Shown: piece after piece, positions 1 to 6,951 of the stretch
Numbering within the stretch: position 1 is the first letter of the stretch
Layout: every line of letters starts with the position of its first letter
NCBI GenBank assembly: GCA_024763405.1
Contig: JANTFQ010000030.1
Coordinates: 1 to 13,214 of the forward strand
DNA: 13,214 bases
Origin: Calditrichaceae bacterium
GTDB taxonomy: Bacteria > Calditrichota > Calditrichia > Calditrichales > Calditrichaceae
Direction of reading: 5' to 3'
Notes under the pieces: model-generated
Database searches by the model: none
The model's input: only the letters and a program-made list of their open reading frames with translations
What the model was told of the DNA's origin: nothing
Position numbers and translations under genes: made by a program

Positions 1-383
1 CTGTAATTCATACGTTTATCCAGCATTGCTTCATATAATTCATTCCCCTTGTCGTAGTGCTGGCGGCCAACCTGAAAAGCCCGGCCGGATGACTGCAAAT
101 TAAACAGTTTAGAACGTAAAATATGCCATTCAATGGCCCAGTTTCCACGGACTTTTTCATCCAGTTTGGCGCGTAAAATTTTATCGATAAACTGATCCAG
201 CGCCTCAACTTCCCACCAACCATCCATATAGCTTTCACCGACCCCAAGGGCCTGATCATTTAAAATACGGGAATAGAGAGCATCATTCTTTACCTGAATG
301 TCGTACGGACGAGTGCCGTTTACAGAGATATCTGCAAGGGTGAGTAGTTGCCTGACTATTGTTTCTGCATTGTGTTTTTTCAT
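1..383 (-). CDS. cfa: Cyclopropane-fatty-acyl-phospholipid synthase, N-terminal part (runs off the left edge)
   Basis: The enzyme transfers a methylene group from S-adenosylmethionine to cis double bonds of membrane phospholipid acyl chains. Translation from the ATG at 383 gives about 127 residues that closely follow the E. coli Cfa N-terminus. Recognisable blocks are RPYDIQVKN (about 25-33), LGVGESYMDGWWEVE (about 45-59), LFNLQSSGRAFQVG and HYDKGNELYEAMLDKRMNYS at the cut end. The SAM-binding and catalytic core lies beyond the window, so integrity cannot be judged. The start is supported by AGGAG just upstream (minus strand, about 391-395). The gene is transcribed divergently from the phospholipase/kinase operon, so it shares the 384-571 intergenic region. 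Family identity is confident from the conserved N-terminal blocks; the symbol is by similarity. Confidence 0.93.
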   Translation of the reverse strand, partial: MKKHNAETIVRQLLTLADISVNGTRPYDIQVKNDALYSRILNDQALGVGESYMDGWWEVEALDQFIDKILRAKLDEKVRGNWAIEWHILRSKLFNLQSSGRAFQVGRQHYDKGNELYEAMLDKRMNY

Positions 384-438
384 CGCTTACGCTCCTTTCA
401 ACACATCACCGAAAACTTCTCTCAAACAATCATCAAGC

Positions 439-466
439 AATATAATTTAAATTCTTAACAGTTCAA
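439..466 (-). promoter_or_regulatory. Candidate sigma-70-type promoter for cfa
   Basis: Read on the minus strand, TTGAAC (461-466) and TATATT (439-444) are separated by 16 bases. This would give a leader of about 50 bases before the cfa ATG at 383. It is a consensus match in AT-rich DNA, so chance is a real alternative. No equally good promoter was found for the divergent operon that starts at 572. Confidence 0.4.
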
Positions 467-571
467 GAAAAATGTAAGAAATAATCACTATTTTTTTCTG
501 ATAACAAATTTCATACATTCCTTTATTGGCATCCGGCTAAAACCCATATATTCTAAAGAGGGGAAAATGAT

Positions 572-1450
572 ATGATTACTAAAATCGGACTGGCGCTCGG
601 CGGCGGTGGAGCCCGGGGATTATCGCACATTGGCGTACTGAAAGTGCTGGAGCGGGAGCACTTCCCCATCAATCAAATAACCGGCTGCAGTATTGGCGCC
701 CTGATTGGCGGACTTTATTCCGTATACCAAAATGCCGAAGCAGTGGAAGATTTTATTTACAATTTAATTAAGCGCCCGGTTTTTAATGAGCTGGATATGG
801 AAGTGTTCGACTCCACTGAACATTCAGGAGCGATACATCAATTAAATCAATATCTCAACAATCTTAAAATGTATTTTTCACTTTTAAAAACCTTAAAAGC
901 GCAATCCATTTATGACGAAGATTTGGTTGCAAAAATCTTTGAACCTTTCCCGGACAAGCCCATCGAAGCGCTTCCGATTCCTTTCGCCACAATCGCTACC
1001 GATCTGATTTCCGGCAGGGAAATTGTGATCAGCGAAGGGAGTTTAAAAAAGGCGATGATGGCCAGCTCTGCCATTCCCGGCGTCTTTCCTCCAGTGAAAA
1101 TTGATGATTTATTGCTCATTGACGGAGCCTCATCCGACAGCATTCCGGTTCAAATAGTGAAAGGCCGCGGGGCGCAATATGTTGTTGCCGTGGATGTGAC
1201 CCATTGTGTGGAAGATATTGGAAAGCTGCAAACGGGCATTCAAATTATTTACCGCGCCGAAGATATAGTAACCTACCATCTTACGCAGGAGCGGCTTGCC
1301 GGGGCCGACCTTGTTATTAAACCAAAAGTGCGCCACTACTCGTGGGCTGCTATTAAAAGCATTAAAGAAATAATCAAAGCCGGCGAAGCAGCAGCCGAAG
1401 AGTCCCTGCCGCAATTAGAAAAACTATTCCATACCGGAAACAGACAATGA
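572..1450 (+). CDS. Patatin-like phospholipase (RssA-type), first gene of a sensor operon
   Basis: This is a predicted cytoplasmic or membrane-associated acyl hydrolase acting on lipid esters with a Ser-Asp catalytic dyad. Visible motifs are the oxyanion-hole glycine loop GGGGARG (10-16), the nucleophile elbow G-C-S-I-G with Ser40, and the D-G-A motif with catalytic Asp184. All essential patatin residues are present, and 292 residues is normal for bacterial stand-alone patatins. No signal peptide is seen. The start at 572 is chosen because GAGGGG lies about 8 bases upstream; the ATG at 567 hits a stop after two codons. The stop overlaps the start of the downstream histidine kinase (ATGA at 1447-1450), which implies translational coupling and a functional link to signal transduction. 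The substrate is unknown; the membrane lipid link is inferred from the family. Confidence 0.92.
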   Translation: MITKIGLALGGGGARGLSHIGVLKVLEREHFPINQITGCSIGALIGGLYSVYQNAEAVEDFIYNLIKRPVFNELDMEVFDSTEHSGAIHQLNQYLNNLKMYFSLLKTLKAQSIYDEDLVAKIFEPFPDKPIEALPIPFATIATDLISGREIVISEGSLKKAMMASSAIPGVFPPVKIDDLLLIDGASSDSIPVQIVKGRGAQYVVAVDVTHCVEDIGKLQTGIQIIYRAEDIVTYHLTQERLAGADLVIKPKVRHYSWAAIKSIKEIIKAGEAAAEESLPQLEKLFHTGNRQ

Positions 1451-3594
1451 ACATTTATTCACTCCCGGGATTAATTTCCTTTACCTTGAATTTTAGTCTG
1501 GCCTTTATCGTTTTGATGAATGCACCTAAGTCCACGCTAAACCGCTGGTTTTCGGCTTTTATTTTCAGCTTTGCTTTATGGAATATTGCAGAAGTTATTA
1601 TTTTAAACAGCCAGGCAGAAAACACGGCGATGTTTTGGGGACAAATTTTATACCGGATCATTTTTCTATCCCCGGCATTTTTTGTAATTATCGCCTATCA
1701 TTTTCCTAAAAATTTTCATCCCTGGGCTGCCCGTCCTTTGTTTTATGCCGCCGTTTTTTCGTTACCGGTTTTGATTTTGAGTCTATCCTTTCCGGATTTT
1801 CAGTTCCGGCTTGTTTCGCTTTCGCAGACTAAAAGCATCTATTATTTTCAGCTAAGTTTTGCCAAAAACGCTCGCTTTATTTTGCTGCTGCTCATTTCAT
1901 TTATCTATATCCTGTGGGGAAATTGGATTCTTATTACAAAAATTTCCAAAATACGCATTATTCGATCTCGCAATCAAACCAGGTTTTTTACGGTTGGAAT
2001 GATCATCGTATTTTTTAGTTATGGTATTATTCAGATAGTACACCCCTTTATGTACGGGGCCCTGTCCCTATATTTTTTATCGACCTTTATCACCTTTTTA
2101 ATCGCCGTCTTTTTCTTTATTGCAATTGTCCAGTTTCATATGTTCCGCCCAAAAAAATATCTCAGCAGCGGTCTCTCTTATACCATTCTGTCGTCTTTTG
2201 CGCTCGCTGTATATTTCTTAATTATTAAAAGCATCAGCGATAGCTTAGTGCAGTATTTTAATATCGATTCCTTCACACTGAGCGGCCTGTTAATTTTTTC
2301 GCTGGTCCTGGTAATCCGGCCTTTTGAAAAAAAGTTAAAGAATTTATTCGATCGGAAACTGAATAAAGATATTCATCAGTACCGAAAAAAATCATTACAG
2401 CTGTTTAAGGAATTACAGGTATATGCTGAACCGCAGGATTTCTTTAAATTTGTCGAATCCTTTCTTATCAAACATTTTTATATCGATTCGGTAAAATCCT
2501 TTTATCTTAGTGATGAACAGGATTCCTTTATCGAAGCCAATGAAGAAGAAAACACACCCCAAATATCCGGTTCCTGCTACTTCGTTAAAGAACTGAAACG
2601 GTATAAGCGTGTACTTGAATTCTATGAATTAGACCACCACGCTTTGGATACGGCCCTCCATTCCTATCTGGAAAAGAATCGGATTCAGCTGATTTTACCT
2701 TTAATTTTTGATAACCGGCTTTTGGGAATTCTGTTGTTTTCCAAAAAAAAATTCGGCCTGGAATACACGGAAGATGAAATCGAGATTTTTAATATCTTTG
2801 CCAGTAATATTGCAGGCGCCTTTCAGCGGGATAATATTATTCGTCAGATGCGCGACCATTATAAAGAACATTTTCAACTGGAAAAATTAGCGGCATTAGG
2901 ACAGTTGACAGCCGGTATTGCCCACGAAATCCGCAACCCGTTAAGCACCATTTCAACTTCAGCCGAAACCCTCTTACAGCCACAAATCAGCCCGGAAGAT
3001 CAGCAGGAGCTTAAACAATTTATAATAGAAGAGGTGGGCCGGCTCAATAATATTCTAACCGATTTCTTAAATCTTTCCCGGATTCGTCCGCCGGAATTTA
3101 TTACGCTTCAGGCCGAGGAGTTAGTTGAATTTTTAGAGATGAACCTGGTCTTCCAGGAAGACGAGGCCATTTCTTTTGAATTTAAAATTAATCCGCCTAA
3201 AACATCGTTTATAAGCGACCCGTCTCTGTTAAAGCAAATTTTGTTAAACCTGGGAATCAACGCGGTTGCAGCAATTAAAAAACGCATCGGGCAGGACCCG
3301 GAATTTTCCATTGAAAAGGCCAAATTAGAATGCCGCTTTGAAATTACTTCTAAAAATATTCATCTTTATTTTACTGATAATGGAATTGGTATCCCGGAAG
3401 AAATCCGCGATAATATTTTTGAACCTTTTTTTACGACTAAAGATAGCGGAACCGGGCTGGGCCTTTCTATTGTCCAGCATTTAACCGAAGCGATTGGCGG
3501 GAAAATCAGCGTGGAATCGAAACCGGGTAAAACCGTTTTCCATCTTCAGTTTCCTAAAAAAATACAGCAGAAAGAATTTGGAGCCATTGAATGA
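1447..3594 (+). CDS. Multi-pass membrane sensor histidine kinase with GAF-like region
   Basis: This is a sensor kinase expected to autophosphorylate and pass phosphate to the response regulator encoded next. Residues 1 to about 290 form roughly seven or more hydrophobic helices, like the 7TM N-terminal sensor regions of some histidine kinases. A basic linker follows, then a GAF-like region (about 320-470), then the kinase core. The core has an H-box GIAHEIRNPLSTI with His493, an N-box with Asn605, G1 DNGIGIP from Asp644, an F-box FEPFFTTK and G2 GTGLGLSIV from Gly668. All catalytic motifs are intact. The order TM bundle-GAF-HisKA-HATPase resembles PrsK-type kinases, which partner sigma-54 activators, but no exosortase genes are visible. 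The start overlaps the patatin stop, and its own stop overlaps the next start (ATGA, 3591-3594). The signal is unknown; membrane state is a guess from context. Confidence 0.93.
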   Translation: MNIYSLPGLISFTLNFSLAFIVLMNAPKSTLNRWFSAFIFSFALWNIAEVIILNSQAENTAMFWGQILYRIIFLSPAFFVIIAYHFPKNFHPWAARPLFYAAVFSLPVLILSLSFPDFQFRLVSLSQTKSIYYFQLSFAKNARFILLLLISFIYILWGNWILITKISKIRIIRSRNQTRFFTVGMIIVFFSYGIIQIVHPFMYGALSLYFLSTFITFLIAVFFFIAIVQFHMFRPKKYLSSGLSYTILSSFALAVYFLIIKSISDSLVQYFNIDSFTLSGLLIFSLVLVIRPFEKKLKNLFDRKLNKDIHQYRKKSLQLFKELQVYAEPQDFFKFVESFLIKHFYIDSVKSFYLSDEQDSFIEANEEENTPQISGSCYFVKELKRYKRVLEFYELDHHALDTALHSYLEKNRIQLILPLIFDNRLLGILLFSKKKFGLEYTEDEIEIFNIFASNIAGAFQRDNIIRQMRDHYKEHFQLEKLAALGQLTAGIAHEIRNPLSTISTSAETLLQPQISPEDQQELKQFIIEEVGRLNNILTDFLNLSRIRPPEFITLQAEELVEFLEMNLVFQEDEAISFEFKINPPKTSFISDPSLLKQILLNLGINAVAAIKKRIGQDPEFSIEKAKLECRFEITSKNIHLYFTDNGIGIPEEIRDNIFEPFFTTKDSGTGLGLSIVQHLTEAIGGKISVESKPGKTVFHLQFPKKIQQKEFGAIE

Positions 3595-4997
3595 ACACTC
3601 TAAAACCGAGTATCCTGATTGTTGATGATGAAGAAAAGATCCGTAAAATCCTAAAAATTAATTTACAGCAAAACTATTCGGTTTTCCTGGCAAAGAACGG
3701 GGTTGAAGCGCAGCACTATCTCGAGAATGAAAGTATTCACTTGGTGATTACCGATTTAAAAATGCCGGGCCGGGTAAACGGCCTGCAGCTACTGGAATTT
3801 GTCAAAGAAAAATTTAAACATATTCCTCTGATTATTATTACTGCATTTGGCACTGTAGAAAACGCGGTTAACGCTATGAAGCTGGGCGCTTTCGATTATA
3901 TTTTAAAACCGATTAAGATTGCCGAACTCATTCCGCTTATCGAAAAAGCCCTCAACTACGGAGAACTCATCCGGGAAAATTCGGATTTAAAAGAAAAGCT
4001 TAAAAAATATGAAGGACGGCAGGAAATAATCACGGCAAATCCACAAATGCAGGCTATTCTGAACACCATTAAGGATGTTGCTCAAACCAATGCCACGGTT
4101 CTTATTCAGGGAGAATCCGGGACCGGCAAGCAACTGGTTGCCAGCTCTGTACACTATATGAGCCCCCGTGCCGAAAAGCCATTTGTGGAAATAAATTGCG
4201 GCGCCATTCCCAGGGAATTAATGGAAAGTGAACTCTTCGGCCACGAGAAGGGTGCTTTTACCGGGGCGGTACAAACCAAAAAGGGAAAGTTTGAACTGGC
4301 CAGCGGCGGAACCTTATTCCTTGACGAAATCGGTGAGCTGCCCCGTGAACTACAGGTGAAGTTGTTACACATTTTGGAAAATCAGCGTTTTACGCGCGTA
4401 GGCGGTACGACCTTTTTACAGACCGACGCCCGCATCGTCGCCGCAACCAACCGCGATTTAGCCCTGGAAGTGAAGGAAGGACGCTTTCGGCAGGATTTGT
4501 TTTACCGTTTAAAAGTTGTTTTTATTCAGATCCCACCCCTGCAGCAGCGCAAAGAAGATATCCCGGTTCTCGTGCAGTCCTTTTTAAACAAGCATCGGCA
4601 ATTAAATGTGGAAGGCGCTCAAAAACTATCCGTTTCGGAAGAGGCCCTGCAGGCACTCACCGCATATCCCTGGCCTGGGAATGTTCGTGAACTTGAAAAT
4701 ACAATGCAGCAGGCTATCATTTTTACAAAGGGCGGAGAGGTACAGTTAGATAATCTGCCGGATGAAATTAGAAGCGGGTTCCACAAAAAAGCGGAAACGA
4801 AAGAAGAGCTGCAGCAGGAAAAACAATTAAGAACAGAAACCATCCTGCGGGGAATTGAATATGATTTTTTGAAACGCCTGCTCCATTCGACCAATGGAAA
4901 TATTTCGCACGCGGCCGAAAAAAGCGGCTACGACCGGCGGCAGATTCAGAATCTGATTAAAAAACATAATCTGAATGTTGAGAACTTTAAGAACTGA
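3591..4997 (+). CDS. NtrC-family sigma-54-dependent response regulator
   Basis: This is an enhancer-binding transcription activator that remodels RNA polymerase-sigma-54 using ATP once its receiver is phosphorylated. The receiver domain (about 5-120) has the acidic pair Asp12/Asp13, phospho-acceptor Asp55 (TDLKMPG), Thr84 and Lys106. The AAA+ domain (about 145-370) has Walker A GESGTGKQ (174-181), the sigma-54-contacting GAFTGA loop (221-226) and Walker B LFLDEIGE (Asp245/Glu246). The arginine-rich segment FRQDLFYRL and WPGNVREL follow. A Fis-type helix-turn-helix (about 436-461, NISHAAEKSGYDRRQIQNLI) closes the protein. The residue after the Walker A lysine is Gln, where Glu is usual; function should be kept. 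It is translationally coupled to the kinase. Two sigma-54-type promoters with shared upstream motifs lie within the next 2 kb and are its most likely targets, by inference. Confidence 0.96.
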   Translation: MNTLKPSILIVDDEEKIRKILKINLQQNYSVFLAKNGVEAQHYLENESIHLVITDLKMPGRVNGLQLLEFVKEKFKHIPLIIITAFGTVENAVNAMKLGAFDYILKPIKIAELIPLIEKALNYGELIRENSDLKEKLKKYEGRQEIITANPQMQAILNTIKDVAQTNATVLIQGESGTGKQLVASSVHYMSPRAEKPFVEINCGAIPRELMESELFGHEKGAFTGAVQTKKGKFELASGGTLFLDEIGELPRELQVKLLHILENQRFTRVGGTTFLQTDARIVAATNRDLALEVKEGRFRQDLFYRLKVVFIQIPPLQQRKEDIPVLVQSFLNKHRQLNVEGAQKLSVSEEALQALTAYPWPGNVRELENTMQQAIIFTKGGEVQLDNLPDEIRSGFHKKAETKEELQQEKQLRTETILRGIEYDFLKRLLHSTNGNISHAAEKSGYDRRQIQNLIKKHNLNVENFKN

Positions 4998-5058
4998 GAA
5001 ATCCAAGTCCACATTTTTAGCCCCGTAGTTTCCGGCAATTCTTTTTTTTATAGGAATG

Positions 5059-5085
5059 ACTGCGAAATCCACTTTCCCATTTTAC
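5059..5085 (+). promoter_or_regulatory. Candidate activator (enhancer) site upstream of the first SPW gene
   Basis: ACTGCGAAA (5059-5067) followed 8 bases later by CCCATTTT (5076-5083) recurs with identical spacing before the second SPW gene (6782-6806). The distance from TGCGAAA to the -24 box is 105 bases here and 104 there, which is typical for enhancer-binding proteins. The DNA between these blocks and the promoters has largely diverged, so the match looks selected. That the adjacent NtrC-type regulator binds here is inference. Confidence 0.55.
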
Positions 5086-5165
5086 GTATTTTCTGGCTTT
5101 TTAAAACGTAATATATTATCTACTACATATTGTATTTAAAGGGGTTAGCCCTGTTTTACGTATTC

Positions 5166-5181
5166 TGGCACGGCCTTTGTT
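5166..5181 (+). promoter_or_regulatory. Sigma-54 (-24/-12) promoter of the first SPW gene
   Basis: TGGCACG-N4-TTGTT matches the consensus TGGCACG-N4-TTGCW except for T in place of C in the -12 GC. The GG and the -12 G are correctly spaced (5168 to 5179, 11 bases). The predicted start is near 5192, about 39 bases before the ATG. The paralogous gene has an even better match at the same relative position, which supports the call. Confidence 0.75.
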
Positions 5182-5230
5182 ATTGTTGGAAGTGAAATCG
5201 AAACACTCACCAACAAAGAGGAGGTTCAAA

Positions 5231-5557
5231 ATGTGGCAAGCATGGACAAACGGAGTTTTAGGAATCTGGCTGGTAGTCGCAGCCTTTTTACCCCTGTCCG
5301 CGACAGGAAATCTTTGGGATAACCTGATTGTGGGTATCGTTGCAGGAATCGCCGGATTTACCATGATTAAAGAAAAATCATGGCAGGGATGGCTGGCAAG
5401 TATTATGGGATTATGGCTGATTGTGGCCGCCTTTGTTCCTGGACTACAGGCACACACGGGCAATCTCTGGAATGACCTAATCAGCGGTATTCTGCTGATG
5501 GTTGCCGGATTCGGCGCACTCAATAAAGCAGAAAGCCATCATCCGGTAGTACATTAA
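5231..5557 (+). CDS. SPW-repeat small integral membrane protein (copy 1)
   Basis: This is a 108-residue, four-helix inner-membrane protein of the SPW-repeat family; its biochemical role is unknown. Two repeats of about 50 residues are visible, each built as W-Q-x-W, G-x-W-L, A-A-F, then N-L-W-(N/D)-(D/N)-L-I-x-G-I, beginning at residues 2 and about 51. The repeat-start tryptophan motif is K-S-W here (SPW in the family name). The start at 5231 has GAGGAGG six bases upstream. A longer reading from 5177 would begin inside the -12 promoter element and is rejected. The first 27 bases around the start codon are identical to those of the copy at 6952, and the two proteins are clearly paralogous. A sigma-54 promoter precedes the gene and a strong terminator hairpin follows it. 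Confidence 0.9.
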   Translation: MWQAWTNGVLGIWLVVAAFLPLSATGNLWDNLIVGIVAGIAGFTMIKEKSWQGWLASIMGLWLIVAAFVPGLQAHTGNLWNDLISGILLMVAGFGALNKAESHHPVVH

Positions 5558-5600
5558 AATGTTTTTCATGTAGATTCCCTTCTGCAAAATGGATGACTAA

Positions 5601-5630
5601 AAACCGGGTTAACTACCCGGTTTTTTTAAA
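5601..5630 (+). terminator. Rho-independent terminator after SPW copy 1
   Basis: The perfect 8-bp stem AAACCGGG (5601-5608) / CCCGGTTT (5616-5623) has a 7-base loop and runs straight into a T tract (5621-5627). The next gene starts only 16 bases after the hairpin region, so either the terminator is partly read through or a promoter overlaps it. Confidence 0.9.
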
Positions 5631-5645
5631 TTATTTGAGAAAGAA

Positions 5646-6116
5646 ATGAAATTTTTAAAGGACTGGTTAAAACCCGAAAATATACATCTGGGGCTAAAAA
5701 CCCAATCGGAACTTGGTGCTTTACGGATAATGATTGACCTGGCCGTCAAGACAAAAAAGGTTTTCGATGCTTCCCGTTTTGCCCAGGCTGTTTTAGATAC
5801 GGAACTATATGAATCCGCTTTTTCCGGCTGTTGTAATATTTCATTTTACACCGTAAGCGATTCGGTAACCGAGCCACTTTTTATTTTTGGTCATTTTGAT
5901 GGCGGAATCGGATATTATTCAAAACATAACAAACCTATTGATTTAGTCTCTTTGGTAGCCGTTCCGCCCGGACAGGATAAATACCTGGCAGACACTTTAT
6001 TTGCGCTGCATACGTTTTTATGCCAACCCCGTATTGCAGAAAAAATTCGAGTGGCAACCACAAAAAAAGAAATCTACCGGATTTTTAATGAAGATCCGGA
6101 TTCGTGTATAATGTAA
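5646..6116 (+). CDS. PTS EIIA (PtsN/fructose-type)-like protein without the usual active-site His motif
   Basis: This 156-residue soluble protein has a fold that appears to be that of type-2 EIIA domains, as in PtsN. It has an N-terminal helix region (ELGALRIMIDLAV), a d-a-s-r-f-a-q-a-v-l-d-t-E segment about where families carry v-l-x-R-E, then LFIFGHFDGGIGYYSK, the strand LVSLVAVPPGQDKYL typical of v-f-l-l-a-v-p-x, and an A-x-T-K-K-E-I-Y-R-I-F C-terminal helix. The region where active EIIA proteins have A-I-P-H reads instead N-I-S-F-Y-T, so phosphotransfer through the canonical His is unlikely. It may be a sensory or regulatory relic. The start has only a weak GAGAAAG 2-3 bases too close, and no alternative upstream start fits. 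It is paired with the next gene by a 10-base gap. Family assignment is from pattern reading only. Confidence 0.6.
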   Translation: MKFLKDWLKPENIHLGLKTQSELGALRIMIDLAVKTKKVFDASRFAQAVLDTELYESAFSGCCNISFYTVSDSVTEPLFIFGHFDGGIGYYSKHNKPIDLVSLVAVPPGQDKYLADTLFALHTFLCQPRIAEKIRVATTKKEIYRIFNEDPDSCIM

Positions 6117-6126
6117 AGGAGTAATG

Positions 6127-6666
6127 ATGACCTCTATTGCCTATTGCCCAACAATGGAACCTTATATCGTTAAAATTCAGGAACATCTTCCCGAAGTGAA
6201 TTTTATTTCAATGCCCAGCGCCGGCATAGTTTTATCAAAATTAAAACAGCATACAATTGATGGCGTTATTATCGGCCGACCGGCTTATTCTTATGAATTA
6301 AATCCGGATACAAAATTTGTACGGTTCAGAGACGGCTATACTTTGGTATATCAAAGCAAAATGGCCATAGACGAAAATAAACTTAAAGAATTGAATATTG
6401 TCACCTATGTAAAACAAGAAAAAATAAAAGACTATTTGCCGCTGTTTAAGTCCATTGAATTTTTATCATCCTTGCAGGCCTGTCTTAGTTTTAATCTGGT
6501 AACCCCGGTATTAATCGATTTCAAGGATTTTTCTGACGATTTCGAATTATTGATTCCTATAAATATGTATGGAAAAAATCCCCTATTCCGGGCCCCGGTT
6601 TTGTATTACAACCAGATTGATAATTCTTTAATTGAAAGAATGGCAAAGATACTTATTATGGATTAA
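6127..6666 (+). CDS. Hypothetical protein, possible periplasmic-binding-protein-like fold without signal peptide
   Basis: I do not recognise this gene. It encodes 179 residues of a predicted soluble alpha/beta protein with no signal peptide or membrane helix. The opening I-A-Y-C-P-T-M-E-P-Y, then SAGIVLSKLKQHTIDGVIIGRPA, then a repeated-strand C-terminal half with PVLIDF, resembles the lobe architecture of type-2 periplasmic binding domains. That is only an impression. Two in-frame ATGs exist, at 6124 and 6127. AGGAG (6117-6121) lies 2 bases from the first and 5 from the second, so 6127 is preferred. It follows the EIIA-like gene closely, and the two are flanked by the duplicated SPW genes, suggesting a two-gene cassette. 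Its function is unknown. Confidence 0.75.
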   Translation: MTSIAYCPTMEPYIVKIQEHLPEVNFISMPSAGIVLSKLKQHTIDGVIIGRPAYSYELNPDTKFVRFRDGYTLVYQSKMAIDENKLKELNIVTYVKQEKIKDYLPLFKSIEFLSSLQACLSFNLVTPVLIDFKDFSDDFELLIPINMYGKNPLFRAPVLYYNQIDNSLIERMAKILIMD

Positions 6667-6781
6667 AATCCGTTCAAAGCCATTCGAATGACGATTGTTT
6701 TTCATACCTTCTTTACTGGGAATTTAAACTTCGCACCCTCCTTTTAAGCTATTCCTCACTCAAACTTTTTAACCCTGTTTT

Positions 6782-6809
6782 ACTGCGAAACCGGATTACC
6801 CATTTTCAC
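6782..6809 (+). promoter_or_regulatory. Candidate activator (enhancer) site upstream of the second SPW gene
   Basis: ACTGCGAAA (6782-6790), 8 bases, then CCCATTTT (6799-6806) repeats the arrangement found at 5059-5083, 104 bases before the -24 box. A further CCCTGTTTTAC lies immediately before it (6773-6783) and also occurs at 5149-5159 in the other promoter region. The rest of the 285-base intergenic region (6667-6951) contains the TTTAAAGGG block at 6858-6866 and the promoter, and nothing else I can identify. Confidence 0.55.
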
Positions 6810-6887
6810 CTTAAATACAAAAATAATCATCGAACAAAGCCGTTTTTACTTACTGTTTTTAAAGGGTTTAAGCTGCATTAAAATAAT

Positions 6888-6903
6888 TGGCACGACAGAT
6901 GCT
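6888..6903 (+). promoter_or_regulatory. Sigma-54 (-24/-12) promoter of the second SPW gene
   Basis: TGGCACG-N4-ATGCT is a near-perfect -24/-12 element, with GG at 6889-6890 and GC at 6901-6902 in correct spacing. The predicted start is near 6914, about 38 bases before the ATG. The sequence at the predicted start, AGTGAAAATCACT (6913-6925), forms a short palindrome whose AGTGAAA part also sits at the predicted start of the first SPW promoter. Confidence 0.85.
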
Positions 6904-6951
6904 TTAACTCAAAGTGAAAATCACTATTAACCTAACACAAAGGAGAACAAA

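Noticed and set aside
8..259. Minus-strand 83-residue frame at the left edge
   Set aside because: It is out of frame with the Cfa reading that starts at 383, which matches a known family over its whole visible length.
526..552. TTGGCA...TATATT as promoter of the patatin operon, or TTGGCATCCGGCTAA as a sigma-54 site
   Set aside because: The spacing for the sigma-70 pair is only 15 and the start would fall inside the ribosome binding site. The sigma-54 reading lacks GC at the -12 position.
5016..5050. Possible terminator after the response regulator gene (short GCC/GGC stem with a T run at 5042-5049)
   Set aside because: Only about three base pairs can form before the T run, so there is no convincing hairpin.
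5177..5557. Longer 126-residue reading of SPW copy 1 starting with TTG at 5177
   Set aside because: That start lies in the -12 promoter element and adds a basic, non-conserved leader. The ATG at 5231 has a strong GAGGAGG and aligns exactly with the start of copy 2.
6681..6690. CATTCGAATG palindrome after the hypothetical gene
   Set aside because: It is a 10-base perfect palindrome with no loop and no adjoining T tract, too short to call an operator or terminator.
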